Positions 35,848-44,844 of a DNA stretch of 64,000 nucleotides are shown in pieces. The position numbers were made by a program, and so were the translations under genes. The stretch's first letter is position 1. Each line of letters begins with the position of its first letter. The notes below the pieces were generated by a model. That model worked only from the letters and a program-made list of their open reading frames with translations. It searched no databases and was not told where the DNA came from. The DNA is from Thioclava sp. GXIMD4216. Its GTDB lineage: Bacteria > Pseudomonadota > Alphaproteobacteria > Rhodobacterales > Rhodobacteraceae. Location of the stretch: positions 393,001 to 457,000 of the forward strand of contig NZ_CP149927.1 in assembly GCF_037949285.1 (NCBI RefSeq), given 5' to 3'.

Positions 35848-35894
35848 CGGATCATCCCAAAGCCCGGCTCATCCCAAAACCCGGATCATCCCAG
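35848..35894. repeat. Three short tandem-like copies of a TCATCCCA element
   Basis: The sequence repeats GATCATCCCAAAGCCCGG, CTCATCCCAAAACCCGG and ATCATCCCAGAG in direct succession at 16-17 base spacing, ending in the last codons of the convergent GNAT gene. It looks like a small degenerate tandem duplication of the 3' end; no function is evident. Confidence 0.45.
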
Positions 35895-36854
35895 AGAATG
35901 CGCCGAAAGCCCGTAGATCTGTAGCCCGTCCTGCGGGCGCCGCATCACGCCATTGCGCATTTCGGTGACGGTATCGAAGACCCCAAGACCCGCCGATGCC
36001 AGAAAGGCCGCGAATTGCTCGCTTTCAACCGGCGTATCCAGACGGGCGAACTGGCCCTCCAGCGCTTGTAGGAACGGAGTTGCCAGCTGCATGGCGATGC
36101 GGTCATTTTCGGCCACAAGCGGCCCGATTACCACGCCCTTTCCGAAGTCGCGTTTGAGCGCATAGCCCACCACCCGACCCTCTCGCAGGGCCACCATCCC
36201 GTCGGAAAGCCTCACGAACATCTCCAGCATCGCATGACGATCGGCCCCGTAGGCATGGCTGTCAAGCGCGTGGATCTGCGCCAGATCGGCAGGCTCCAGC
36301 GGGCGCACCTCCAGCCCCGGCACAGCGGTGGGCGGCCGCATGGGCCGCACGATACCCTGATGCTGCCAGATCGTGCCCACCGGCACGAAACCGGCATATT
36401 CATAAAGACGGTAGGCTGCACGGGTGGCAGACAGCCGCAAGTCGCGGCCTTCACAATCGCGCATGATCCGCCGCAAGAGGCGCGCGCCTGCCCCGTAGCT
36501 TTGCAGACGCGGTGTGGTGATCATCATCCCGAACATGGCGTAATCCTCGCCCACCGGAAAATACATCGCCGACCCCAAGGGGCGCCCGATCCCGTCTATC
36601 GCCAGATAGCCCCGCCCGAGCGCCAGAAACACATCCAGATCCCGCGCGCGATGGGGCCAGAACACCGAGACCGTCAGTTCGTGCAGCGCCTGCCGGTGCG
36701 CGGGGGTCAGCGTGATGATATCGGCTTTATAGCTATCGATCTGAATGGAATTCTCGTCGGCCACATGTTGATGCGCCATGAAATCAATATACCGCGTTCT
36801 TGCCGCCTGAGGCATCGTTTCGGAACACGGACCAATCGTGGTATTGCGGCTCAT
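35886..36854 (-). CDS. Tandem GNAT-fold N-acetyltransferase
   Basis: A 322-residue protein with two GNAT-like halves. The first (about 30-165) has the acetyl-CoA loop region MMITTPRLQSYGAGARLLRRIM and the terminal RAAYRLYEYAGFVPVG. The second (about 175-310) includes GLEVRPLEPADLAQIHALD and resembles the GNAT_18/YitH-type C-terminal domain. I chose ATG 36854, preceded by GAGGAAGGG; a later ATG at 36779 is possible. The acceptor is unknown. It is convergent with the methyltransferase gene and shows no operon partner. Confidence 0.8.
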   Translation of the reverse strand: MSRNTTIGPCSETMPQAARTRYIDFMAHQHVADENSIQIDSYKADIITLTPAHRQALHELTVSVFWPHRARDLDVFLALGRGYLAIDGIGRPLGSAMYFPVGEDYAMFGMMITTPRLQSYGAGARLLRRIMRDCEGRDLRLSATRAAYRLYEYAGFVPVGTIWQHQGIVRPMRPPTAVPGLEVRPLEPADLAQIHALDSHAYGADRHAMLEMFVRLSDGMVALREGRVVGYALKRDFGKGVVIGPLVAENDRIAMQLATPFLQALEGQFARLDTPVESEQFAAFLASAGLGVFDTVTEMRNGVMRRPQDGLQIYGLSAHSLG

Positions 36855-37029
36855 GCACCCTTCCTCATCAATAGGTCGCGACCAGTCTAAACGACAAAAC
36901 AAAGCCGTTTATACCGTATCTGCGCGCCAGTTGATAGATTCTGCTGGAGTGATGCTTTTTGTCGCGATGCCCTGCCCCCGACGGGACAGGGCCGGACAGC
37001 AGGGCGTGTAAAGGCGGTGGGGCCGTGCC

Positions 37030-37809
37030 CTAGAGGGTGAAGGCCGCGACGAAGGCCGCGACGGCTGCATCGCTATCCCCCTGCGCCCATGCCTCCAGCC
37101 CGACAGGCCCATGATAGCCCATCGCCTGCAAACCACGGGCGATGACCGGATAATTGATCTCGCCAGTGCCCGGCTCGCAACGACCGGGCGTGTCGGCCAC
37201 CTGCAGCTCGCCGATCCAAGGCAGGGATTTCTCGCACCAGCGCAGCAGATCCCCCTCCCCGATCTGCGTATGATAGAGGTCGAGATTCATCCGCAGCTCG
37301 GGGCGGTCAATCGAAGACACAAGCGCCAGAACATCCCCCGTCGCCCCGAAAGGACAGCCCGGATGGTCCATTTGGTTGAGATTTTCCAAGGTAAAGACCA
37401 CGCCCTCCTCGGCGGCCAGATCGCAGATCCGCTCGAGCGTGTCGCGAGCTTTCAGCCACATCGGCCCCGTGACCGTCTCGTGCCGCCAGATCGGCAAACC
37501 GCCCTCGCCCAGACCGGTGCCGTGCAGATTGAGCCGACGCACGCCAAGCCGCTTGCCCACCTTGATCGTCTCGCGGGCCGAGGCGAGGAGCAGATCCGCC
37601 CCCTCCGCATCGGCCAGCCGTCCTTCGAGATAGCCGTTCATGATCGTATAATCGGCCCCCACCGCTTCGAGCTTGGCCAGATCGTGATCGGGCCAGTTCC
37701 AAAGCCCCACGCCGAGACCTTGCTCGGTCAGGCGCGCGGCGCGCCATTCGATGGGTTTGTCGCGCCAGAGCATCTCGGCGCAGGCGGCAAGCTGGAAAGG
37801 CTGTGTCAT
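37030..37809 (-). CDS. Hydroxypyruvate isomerase / IolI-like sugar isomerase (TIM barrel)
   Basis: A 259-residue AP_endonuc_2-fold isomerase. Metal-site residues are expected in VFTLENLNQMDHPG, NLDLYHTQIGEGD and LQVADTPGRCEPGTGEINY; the last block is characteristic of hydroxypyruvate isomerases. Within the inositol operon it could instead act as inosose isomerase (IolI). It is the last gene of the leftward iol transcript, 33 bases after iolE. I start at ATG 37809 (MTQPFQLAAC). The long non-coding stretch to its left holds a GC-rich hairpin at 36969-36992 without a T tract. Confidence 0.82.
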   Translation of the reverse strand: MTQPFQLAACAEMLWRDKPIEWRAARLTEQGLGVGLWNWPDHDLAKLEAVGADYTIMNGYLEGRLADAEGADLLLASARETIKVGKRLGVRRLNLHGTGLGEGGLPIWRHETVTGPMWLKARDTLERICDLAAEEGVVFTLENLNQMDHPGCPFGATGDVLALVSSIDRPELRMNLDLYHTQIGEGDLLRWCEKSLPWIGELQVADTPGRCEPGTGEINYPVIARGLQAMGYHGPVGLEAWAQGDSDAAVAAFVAAFTL

Positions 37810-37842
37810 CCTAGGGTCTCCAACAGGCATGAAATCGCAGGC

Positions 37843-38778
37843 TCAGGCCCCGACGGTCTCGGGGTGCGGGGACGGGACAAGATCGAATCCGACCTCTTTC
37901 GCGATCCGTTTGAGCGTATGCAACCCGAGGGTTTGATACAGGAGCGGATTGCGTTCATGGGGGTCTTGCTCTGCCTCGATCACGATCCAGCCGTCATAGC
38001 CGTTCTGCCGGAGGATCCGCAGAAGCGGCGCGAAATCGACCGCGCCCTCCTGATCGCCGGGTACGGTGAACGCCCCCGCCCGCACGCCTTGCAGGAAGGA
38101 GAGGTTTTCAGCACGCACCTTGGCCGTGATCTCGGGGCGGATATTCTTGGCATGGAAATGCGCGACGCGCTTGATATGGCGGGCCAGCACCAGTGCCGGA
38201 TCGCCACCGCCGAAGGCGCAATGGCCCGCATCGAACAGCAGATGGGTTGCGGGACCAGTGGCGGCCATGAAAGCATCGATATCTGCGGGGCTTTCCACAA
38301 CGGAGCCCATATGGTGATGGTAGGCCAGCGTCACGCCCTCGCCCGCCAGATAGGCCGCAAAAGCTTCCATCTTGGCACCGAACCCGGCCATTTCGACGGC
38401 GTTCAGCACGGGGCGGTCATTGACGGGTGTCAGAGGCTGTCCGTGGACGGTATTGGAGCATTCGCACACGATGCAGACCTTGCAGCCATTGTGTTTGAGT
38501 TTGGCCAGATGCCCCTGAACGGCTGCGATTTCCTCTTCCACCGAGCGGGTCAGGAGTTCGGTGGAATACCAGCCCGAGATGAAAACGAGCCCGTATTGCG
38601 CCAGCAGACTGCGCAGGGCTTCGGGGTCGTCCTGCGGCCAGCGGTGGCCGTTCTCGATCCCGTCGAAGCCGATCAGACGGCCCGCCTCTTCGAGGATGCG
38701 GGCGGTGGGAATATCCGCACCGATGGACTGGTCGTCATCATTGGCCCATGCGATGGGGTTGGTGCCGAATTTGATCAT
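37843..38778 (-). CDS. iolE: Myo-inosose-2 dehydratase
   Basis: A 311-residue TIM-barrel enzyme that dehydrates scyllo-inosose (2-keto-myo-inositol) to 3D-(3,5/4)-trihydroxycyclohexane-1,2-dione. The opening FGTNPIAWANDDDQSIGADIP and FDGIENGHRWPQD are IolE signatures, and metal-binding candidates lie in HLLFDAGHCAFGGGD and WIVIEAEQDP. It follows iolD on the same strand after 97 bases containing two GC-rich hairpins, and its product is the IolD substrate. Confidence 0.95.
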   Translation of the reverse strand: MIKFGTNPIAWANDDDQSIGADIPTARILEEAGRLIGFDGIENGHRWPQDDPEALRSLLAQYGLVFISGWYSTELLTRSVEEEIAAVQGHLAKLKHNGCKVCIVCECSNTVHGQPLTPVNDRPVLNAVEMAGFGAKMEAFAAYLAGEGVTLAYHHHMGSVVESPADIDAFMAATGPATHLLFDAGHCAFGGGDPALVLARHIKRVAHFHAKNIRPEITAKVRAENLSFLQGVRAGAFTVPGDQEGAVDFAPLLRILRQNGYDGWIVIEAEQDPHERNPLLYQTLGLHTLKRIAKEVGFDLVPSPHPETVGA

Positions 38779-38811
38779 GGAACTCTCCTTTTACGGTTGC
38801 GGGCCGCGATT

Positions 38812-38828
38812 GGGGGCATCGAGCCCCC
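38812..38828 (-). promoter_or_regulatory. Intercistronic hairpin between iolD and iolE, iolE-proximal
   Basis: A perfect 6-bp stem GGGGGC (38812-38817) / GCCCCC (38823-38828) with a 5-base loop. It sits 34 bases upstream of the iolE start and has no T tract. Confidence 0.5.
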
Positions 38829-38840
38829 TGCACGCGGCGT

Positions 38841-38866
38841 CGGAGCCCCCCTGCGGGGGCCCTCCG
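38841..38866 (-). promoter_or_regulatory. Intercistronic hairpin between iolD and iolE, iolD-proximal
   Basis: An imperfect GC-rich stem with outer pairs CGGAG (38841-38845) and CTCCG (38862-38866) and an inner CCCCC/GGGGG, just after the iolD stop. With the neighbouring hairpin it probably shapes the relative stability of the iolD and iolE parts of the message. Confidence 0.5.
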
Positions 38867-38875
38867 GCGCGCATG

Positions 38876-40738
38876 TCAGTTGACGGTCTGCTGTCGGGTG
38901 ATGTTGTCGATGTAACGCTGATAGGCGGCGGCACGGTTGGGGGCGTGGCCCGTGGCGGGAATGGCGACATCCCAGAACTGCCCGGCCTCGCCGGCCGTGG
39001 TCTCGATACCGGTGCCGGGGAAGTCTTTTGCCGTGGTCTCGATCACGATCACGGTCGGGAGATCGCGGGTGCGGGCCAGTACCAGCTGCGCCTCCAGGTC
39101 CTTGATATCTTTCGCCTTCACCGCATATGCGCCCATGGATGCCGCATGAGCCGCATAATCAATCCGCGGCTGGGCCTCGATGGTGCAATCGACATACATA
39201 TTGTTGAACGGATTGCCGCCGCAGCCCAGCGTCTGCAGGCGGTTGATACAGCCATAGCCCGCATTGTCGGTCAGCACCACGGTGAAGGGGATACGCCGCA
39301 TCACCGCTGTGGCCAGTTCCGAATTGGCCATCATATAGGAGCCGTCGCCCACAAAGCAGATCACCTCGCGGTCAGGATTGGCAAGTTTGAGCCCCATGCC
39401 GCCTGCGATCTCGTAGCCCATGCAGCTATAGCCATATTCCATGTGATAGCCGCCCTGCATTGGCTGCCAGAGCAGCTTGAGCGCGCCGGGCATGGTGCCG
39501 GCGGCGCACATCACGATGCTTTCGGGGGCGGCGCGCTGGACCGCACCGATGACTTCGGCATCAAGAGGGCGTTCGCCTGTCGCCCGCTCGTCGCTGCGGT
39601 CGCGGCAATGATGCGTCACAGCGCGCAGCCAATCCTCGCGCGCGCTCTGGTCGGCCTCCCCGGCGCGATACTCCCCAAGCCCTGCCGTAAGCGCCGCGAG
39701 CGCCACTTTGGCATCGGCCATCAGGGGCTCGGCCCCATGTTTCACCGCATCATAGGCCGCGACATTGATCGACAGACGCCTTGCCCCGGGATTGGCAAAA
39801 AGCGTGCGCGAGCCAGTGGTGAAATCCTGCAGCCGCGTGCCGATCCCGATCACCAGATCAGCGCGGCGCGAGGCGGCATTGGCGGCAGCCGAGCCATCGA
39901 CACCGGAGGCGCCAAAATTCATCGGGTGGAATTGCGAGAGCGCCGACTTGCCCGCCTGCGTCTCGACGACGGGGATATTGTGGCGGGTGGCAAACTCGGC
40001 CAGCATGGCCTCGGCCCGGGAATAGATCACCCCGCCGCCTGCGACGATGACAGGGCTTCGTGCCGCGCGGATCATCGCAATGGCGTTTTCCAGCTCGCGC
40101 GCATCGGGCGCGGGGCGGCGGATATGCCAGGTTCTGGGGGTGAAGAATTCGGCCGGGTACTCATAGGGTTCCGATTGCACATCCTGACAGAAGGCCAGCG
40201 TGACGGGGCCACAGGAGGCCGGATCGGTCATTGTGGCCAGCGCGCGGGGGAGCGCTGTAAGCAGATGTTCGGGCCGCGTGATCCGGTCGTAATAGCGCGA
40301 AACGGGGCGCAGGCAGTCATTGGCCGAGAGCGTGCCATCCTCGAAGGCTTCGACCTGTTGCAGCACCGGATCGGGGCGGCGATTGGCGAAGACGTCACCG
40401 GGGATCAGCAGGATCGGCAGGCGGTTCACATGCGCAAGTGCTGCCGCCGTGACGAGATTGGTGGCCCCCGGCCCGATGGAGGAGGTCACCGCCATCGCGC
40501 GGCGGCGGGCCAGTCCCTTGCTATAGGCCAGCGCCGTATGGGCCATCGTCTGTTCATTCTGGCCGCGCCATGTCGGGAAATCTGCACCGATCTCCTCGAG
40601 CGCCTGCCCCAAGCCCGCGACATTGCCGTGGCCGAAGATCGCCCAGATCCCCTCGATATACCGCTCGCCCTCGGGCGTCAGCTGCACGCTGAGCCATTTT
40701 ACCATCGCCTGTGCGGCGGTCATACGGATCGTGCCCAT
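38876..40738 (-). CDS. iolD: 3D-(3,5/4)-trihydroxycyclohexane-1,2-dione acylhydrolase
   Basis: A 620-residue thiamine-diphosphate enzyme that opens the inositol ring to 5-deoxy-glucuronate. The ThDP/Mg motif is CFVGDGSYMMANSELATA followed by LTDNAGYGCIN, and the activating glutamate is probably in WRGQNEQTMAHTALAYSKG. Three domains of the acetolactate-synthase fold are evident. I start at ATG 40738 (MGTIRMTAAQ), which stands 8 bases after AAAGGA; an ATG two codons upstream is too close to it. It lies between iolC and iolE. Confidence 0.95.
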   Translation of the reverse strand: MGTIRMTAAQAMVKWLSVQLTPEGERYIEGIWAIFGHGNVAGLGQALEEIGADFPTWRGQNEQTMAHTALAYSKGLARRRAMAVTSSIGPGATNLVTAAALAHVNRLPILLIPGDVFANRRPDPVLQQVEAFEDGTLSANDCLRPVSRYYDRITRPEHLLTALPRALATMTDPASCGPVTLAFCQDVQSEPYEYPAEFFTPRTWHIRRPAPDARELENAIAMIRAARSPVIVAGGGVIYSRAEAMLAEFATRHNIPVVETQAGKSALSQFHPMNFGASGVDGSAAANAASRRADLVIGIGTRLQDFTTGSRTLFANPGARRLSINVAAYDAVKHGAEPLMADAKVALAALTAGLGEYRAGEADQSAREDWLRAVTHHCRDRSDERATGERPLDAEVIGAVQRAAPESIVMCAAGTMPGALKLLWQPMQGGYHMEYGYSCMGYEIAGGMGLKLANPDREVICFVGDGSYMMANSELATAVMRRIPFTVVLTDNAGYGCINRLQTLGCGGNPFNNMYVDCTIEAQPRIDYAAHAASMGAYAVKAKDIKDLEAQLVLARTRDLPTVIVIETTAKDFPGTGIETTAGEAGQFWDVAIPATGHAPNRAAAYQRYIDNITRQQTVN

Positions 40739-40793
40739 AGTCATCTTCCTTTGCTGTGCCCCCGTTCAAGGGGCCCCGTCTTCGGGTGGGGGT

Positions 40794-40830
40794 CGCGCGC
40801 GCCGCAGGGATTGACCCCGCGGCGCGCGCG
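40794..40830 (-). promoter_or_regulatory. Long GC-rich hairpin between iolC and iolD
   Basis: A perfect 12-bp stem CGCGCGCGCCGC (40794-40805) / GCGGCGCGCGCG (40819-40830) whose 13-base loop can form three further GGG/CCC pairs. No T tract. It lies between the iolC stop and the iolD start in the leftward transcript. Confidence 0.65.
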
Positions 40831-40872
40831 CATCGGCGGCTTCGCCCCCGCTGGGGCGCGCCGGTGCTGTGG

Positions 40873-42798
40873 CTATTCGGCAGCAACAGCGGTCGCTGCC
40901 GCCCGCGCCTTGTCCCAGATATCTGCGAGACGGGCATAACGGGTGGCCATTTCGGCCACGGCCTCGTCATCCCCCATCCGTCCCGCCAACCAGTCACGCG
41001 CCACAGAGCCGAAGATCGTGCGGCCCACGGCAAAGCCCTTGACCAGCGGAAAGCCTGCGGCGATCTCGAAGCTTGCCGCCAGTTCGGCTTCGGGCGCATC
41101 CAGCCCCAGTACGACAATGCCACGGGTATGGCGGTCATATGCCTCGATGGCATCGCAGGCCTTAGCCCATCCGGCCTGCGATGCCAAAGGCTCCAGCTTC
41201 CACCAATCGGGATAGATCCCTTCGGCATAGAAGCGCCGGATCAGATGGGCCGTGGTGTCGTCATCGGTCGCGGCCACTTTCGACGGGATGATCTCGAGCA
41301 GGAATTCGAGGTTGTTCCGCCGCGCGGCCACATAGAGTTTACGGACCCGATCCAGTTGTCTGGCCCAGATGTCGGCATCATCCTCGGGGTGGCAGAAACA
41401 CAGCACTTTCACCACATTCTCGCGCGCCCATTCCTTCAGCCCGCCACAATCGGGGCCAAGCTCGGGTTCAAGCTCCAGCGGACGCGAGCCGGGCCATTCG
41501 CAGGGACGCCCGATCCACAGGCCCGTGCCCGAGGCCGCATGCAACGCACGGCGACCGATACGGTTGTCGCACAGTATCCCGTAGCCCGAGCGGCCTTGCT
41601 GGACCTTCAGCGCGGCCTCAAGGCAAAGCTCTTTGAAAGCGCCCCCCTTCTTCAGCGTATAGCCCTCCATCTCTTCAAGCTGCATACGGTGGTCGAAGGC
41701 AAAGACCCGCATCTCCGAGAAATCACCGCCATGACTGCGATGGCGGTTGGTGGCCCAATGGATCTGCTCGAGATCGCGGTCATTGCGCAGATCGGGCTGT
41801 GTGACGCCGCGGCTCAGGAAGAAGTCGAGTTCTTCAAGCGAGGGATAGGCCGGCGTGCAGCCGTGGCGCGAGACAGCAAAGGCCCCGCAGGCATTGGCAT
41901 ATTCCAGCGCCTTGGGCCAGGTTTCGCCCTCCAGCCAGCCCTTGAGAAGCCCCGAGAAGAACCCGTCGCCCGCGCCCAGCACATTGAACACCTCAATCGG
42001 GAAGCCGGGGCCGGTCTGGCCCCCGTCTAGGCTGTCGGGGATCGCGCCTTCAAAGGCCGCAGCGCCCGCCGCCCCGCGTTTGCAGATCAGCGTGGCGTTC
42101 GACACCGCCCGCACAGCCTTGAGCGCCGCGATGGTGTCGGTCGTGCCGCCCGCGATGTGGAACTCTTCTTCCGTGCCCACGATCAGGTCGAAATAATGCA
42201 GGCTCTTCTGTAGCTTGGCGGTAACAGCGGCAGATTCCACAAAGCGGCTTTCGCCCTCGCCATGACCTGCCACCCCCCAGAGGTTCGGACGGTAATCGAT
42301 ATCGAGCGCCGTCTTTGCACCATACTGCCGCGCCAGCTTCAGCGCCTTCAGGGTCGCCGCTTCCGTTTTGGGGTTCGACAGATGGGTGCCCGTGGCCAGA
42401 ACCGAGCGCGTCCGGGCAATCAGCCCCTCCTCGATATCCGCCTCGCACAGGGCCATATCGGCGCAATTCTCGCGGTAGAAGATCAGCGGGAACTGTTCCT
42501 CGTCACGGATGCCGAGGATGACCAGCGCCGTCAGACGCTCGGGATCGGTGCTCACCCCCTCGACATTCACCCCGTGGCGCATAAGCTCCTCTCGGATGAA
42601 GCGGCCCATATGCTCGTCGCCCACCCGCGTGATCAGCCCCGAGCGCAGCCCCAGACGCGCCGTGCCGCAAGCGATATTGGTCGGGCTGCCCCCGATATAT
42701 TTCTCGAAAGACCCCATATCTTCCAGACGGCCCCCGATCTGAGAGCCATAAAGATCAACGCCCGCGCGACCGATCGTGATTACATCCAACGTCTTCAT
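40873..42798 (-). CDS. iolC: 5-dehydro-2-deoxygluconokinase fused to a DUF2090 (IolJ-like aldolase) domain
   Basis: A 641-residue fusion. Residues 1 to about 320 are a PfkB-family kinase: GRAGVDLYGSQIGG at the start, KYIGGSPTNIACGTARLG, and the catalytic NVLGAGDGFFSGLLKG near 275. It phosphorylates 2-deoxy-5-keto-gluconate. From about 335 a second TIM-barrel-like DUF2090 domain follows (MRVFAFDHRMQLEE, KVLCFCHPEDD, GIVVLGLDAPEAEL, VGRTIFG). In inositol clusters this domain is taken to supply the IolJ-type aldolase step, and no separate iolJ is seen here. I start at ATG 42798 because upstream codons do not look coding. Neighbours are a Gfo/Idh gene and iolD. Confidence 0.94.
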   Translation of the reverse strand: MKTLDVITIGRAGVDLYGSQIGGRLEDMGSFEKYIGGSPTNIACGTARLGLRSGLITRVGDEHMGRFIREELMRHGVNVEGVSTDPERLTALVILGIRDEEQFPLIFYRENCADMALCEADIEEGLIARTRSVLATGTHLSNPKTEAATLKALKLARQYGAKTALDIDYRPNLWGVAGHGEGESRFVESAAVTAKLQKSLHYFDLIVGTEEEFHIAGGTTDTIAALKAVRAVSNATLICKRGAAGAAAFEGAIPDSLDGGQTGPGFPIEVFNVLGAGDGFFSGLLKGWLEGETWPKALEYANACGAFAVSRHGCTPAYPSLEELDFFLSRGVTQPDLRNDRDLEQIHWATNRHRSHGGDFSEMRVFAFDHRMQLEEMEGYTLKKGGAFKELCLEAALKVQQGRSGYGILCDNRIGRRALHAASGTGLWIGRPCEWPGSRPLELEPELGPDCGGLKEWARENVVKVLCFCHPEDDADIWARQLDRVRKLYVAARRNNLEFLLEIIPSKVAATDDDTTAHLIRRFYAEGIYPDWWKLEPLASQAGWAKACDAIEAYDRHTRGIVVLGLDAPEAELAASFEIAAGFPLVKGFAVGRTIFGSVARDWLAGRMGDDEAVAEMATRYARLADIWDKARAAATAVAAE

Positions 42799-42841
42799 AA
42801 GTCCCTCCCTGCGATCCGGCCTCCTCCGGCGGATCACGTTT

Positions 42842-43954
42842 TTAGAGTTCAATCCATTGCCCGCCCGAGCGCGCCATTGCATGGATCACCGTCTCGATCT
42901 CGTGGCCACGGGCAAAATCCGGCCCGCATGCAGGGCCGCCCGCAATGGCCTGTAACAGGTCGCGCGCCTCGACCACTTTCTGTTCGTTAAAGCCGAAATT
43001 GTGACCCGCTGCGGGACAGAATGCGCCGAAATCGGGCTGATCCGGCCCTGTCAGGTGGCGGGTAAACCCCGCCTCACCACGCCTGTGCAGCCAGAATTCG
43101 TTCATATGTTCCTGATCGAACCGCAGGCTGCCAAGGCTGCCGTGGATCTCCCATGCCAGATGGCATTTGCGCCCCCGCGCCACGCGCGAGGTGGCAAACG
43201 AGCCCTGTGCCCCCGATGCAAAGCGCAACATCGCCATTGCGCTATCCTCGTTTTCCACCGGTGTCATGCCCGTGGCCGAGGGGCGTTCGGGGATCGCGAT
43301 ATGGGTCTGCGCGCAGAGCCCCGCAACCGGCCCCATCAGTGCGATCATCTGGCTGACCAGATGGCAACCAAGATCGCCCAACGCGCCCAGCCCCCCGTCT
43401 TGCAGCGTATGCCGCCAGGACCAGGGCAGATCGGGATCTGCCGCGTAATCCTCGTCATAGACGCCTCGGAAGCTGTAAAGCTGCCCCAGCGCGCCGTCCT
43501 CGACCAGCGCACGCATCGCCTGAAACGCCGGAGAACGCAGATAGTTATAGCCCAGCATCGTCACCAGATCGGGGCGGGAGGCGGCAGATGCGGCCATTTG
43601 CGCGGCCTCATTCAGCGTCAGCGCCATCGGCTTTTCCAGCCAGACATGCTTGCCCGCCTCCAGCGCGGCACAGGCCAGCGGCAGATGCAGGCCGTTCGGG
43701 ACGGTGATCGACACCACATCCACCAACGGGTCCTCCATCACGCTCTGCCACGCCTCGCTGCTGCGGGCAAAGCCGAATTGCGGGGCCAAGGCGCGCGCCC
43801 TGTCGGGGACCGCATCACACAGCACTTCCAGCCGCGGGCGCGCACCGCCAAACACGGTGGCCACATTGTTCCACGCCATTGCGTGACATTTCCCCATGAA
43901 ACCCGTGCCGATCAGGGCCACCCCCAACGGGGTTTCGGGCAGCATCGCCGTCAT
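42842..43954 (-). CDS. Gfo/Idh/MocA family oxidoreductase, second inositol-type dehydrogenase
   Basis: A 370-residue NAD(P)-dependent dehydrogenase. The Rossmann loop is [17 protein letters not shown] at the N-terminus, the conserved catalytic lysine lies in [13 protein letters not shown], and [10 protein letters not shown] carries the catalytic-side residues. It is distinct from the IolG-like gene at 47228. It likely oxidises another inositol isomer (scyllo- or chiro-inositol) or a sugar imported by the same transporter. It lies 43 bases upstream of iolC and 64 bases after the ABC ATPase gene. Confidence 0.88.
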   Translation of the reverse strand: MTAMLPETPLGVALIGTGFMGKCHAMAWNNVATVFGGARPRLEVLCDAVPDRARALAPQFGFARSSEAWQSVMEDPLVDVVSITVPNGLHLPLACAALEAGKHVWLEKPMALTLNEAAQMAASAASRPDLVTMLGYNYLRSPAFQAMRALVEDGALGQLYSFRGVYDEDYAADPDLPWSWRHTLQDGGLGALGDLGCHLVSQMIALMGPVAGLCAQTHIAIPERPSATGMTPVENEDSAMAMLRFASGAQGSFATSRVARGRKCHLAWEIHGSLGSLRFDQEHMNEFWLHRRGEAGFTRHLTGPDQPDFGAFCPAAGHNFGFNEQKVVEARDLLQAIAGGPACGPDFARGHEIETVIHAMARSGGQWIEL

Positions 43955-43986
43955 GACGGTCTCCGTTCTGCGCTGGATTTTCGGAT

Positions 43987-44012
43987 GCCTCCGGGCAAAG
44001 CTGCCCGAAGGC
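43987..44012 (-). promoter_or_regulatory. Intercistronic hairpin between the sugar ATPase and dehydrogenase genes
   Basis: GCCTCCGGGCA (43987-43997) and TGCCCGAAGGC (44002-44012) pair over 11 positions with one mismatch around a 4-base loop, inside the 64-base gap. No T tract, so probably an mRNA stability element. Confidence 0.5.
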
Positions 44013-44018
44013 CGTGGC

Positions 44019-44843
44019 CTAGATGGTGCCGCCAAGCGACCCTTCGAGGCTGGCCAGTTCCTGCCCGCCCGCCATCAGGTCCTGCAACTCGGCAGAGCTG
44101 ATCTTGCCACGCTCCGCCGTGCCCAGTGTCTGGCCACGATTGAGCACGGTAAAACGATCCCCCACCGCCATGGCATGGCGCACATTATGCGAGATGAAGA
44201 CCACCCCCACACCCTGCGCCCGCACACGGTCGATCGTGGCCAGCACATTGGAGGTCTGGCGCACCCCCAACGCCGAGGTCGGCTCGTCAAGGATCAGCAC
44301 CTTCGCCCCGAAATAGACCGCGCGGGCAATCGCCACTGTCTGCCGCTCGCCGCCCGAAAGCGTGCCCACCGCCTGATCGGGGGCGCGCAGATTGATGCCC
44401 ATCTTGCGCATCTCTTCCATCGTGATCTGGTTGGCGCTCTCGATATCGAGCCGCTTGAGAAGCCCCCGCCCCTTGGTCGGCTCGCGCCCCATGAAGAAAT
44501 TGCGGGTGACCGACATCAGCGGGATCATCGCCAGATCCTGAAACACCGTGGCAATCCCCGCCTCCATCGCGTCACGCGGGCTGTTGAAGGACAGGGGCTT
44601 GTTGTCAAAGGTGATCGTGCCGGATGTGGGCCTGTGCACGCCCGACATGGTCTTGATAAAGGTCGACTTCCCCGCCCCGTTATCGCCCAGAAGGCAGTGA
44701 CATTCTCCGGGGCGCACATTGAAGGTCACCCCGTTCAGTGCGATGACATTGCCGAAATGCTTGGTGATGTCTTTCATCTCGATGATCGGGGCCTGCGCCT
44801 CGGCCACGGAGCCATGATGGAACTTGCTATCCTGAAGGGTCAT
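44019..44843 (-). CDS. Sugar (probably inositol) ABC transporter ATP-binding protein
   Basis: A 274-residue ATPase with one ABC domain, as in FrcA and unlike the double-domain RbsA. Walker A is [11 protein letters not shown] near 51-61, Q-loop [10 protein letters not shown], signature LSGGERQTV, Walker [13 protein letters not shown] and H-loop FISHNVR. It starts one base before the permease stop in the same leftward transcript, following the permease and binding-protein genes. Its place in the iol cluster makes myo-inositol the most likely substrate. Confidence 0.92.
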   Translation of the reverse strand: MTLQDSKFHHGSVAEAQAPIIEMKDITKHFGNVIALNGVTFNVRPGECHCLLGDNGAGKSTFIKTMSGVHRPTSGTITFDNKPLSFNSPRDAMEAGIATVFQDLAMIPLMSVTRNFFMGREPTKGRGLLKRLDIESANQITMEEMRKMGINLRAPDQAVGTLSGGERQTVAIARAVYFGAKVLILDEPTSALGVRQTSNVLATIDRVRAQGVGVVFISHNVRHAMAVGDRFTVLNRGQTLGTAERGKISSAELQDLMAGGQELASLEGSLGGTI

Positions 44844-44844
44844 C

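Noticed and set aside
36969..36992. GCCCTG...CAGGGC hairpin as terminator of the iol operon
   Set aside because: On the minus-strand transcript it is followed by ATCGCGACAAAAA, an A tract rather than a T tract, so it is not a canonical rho-independent terminator.
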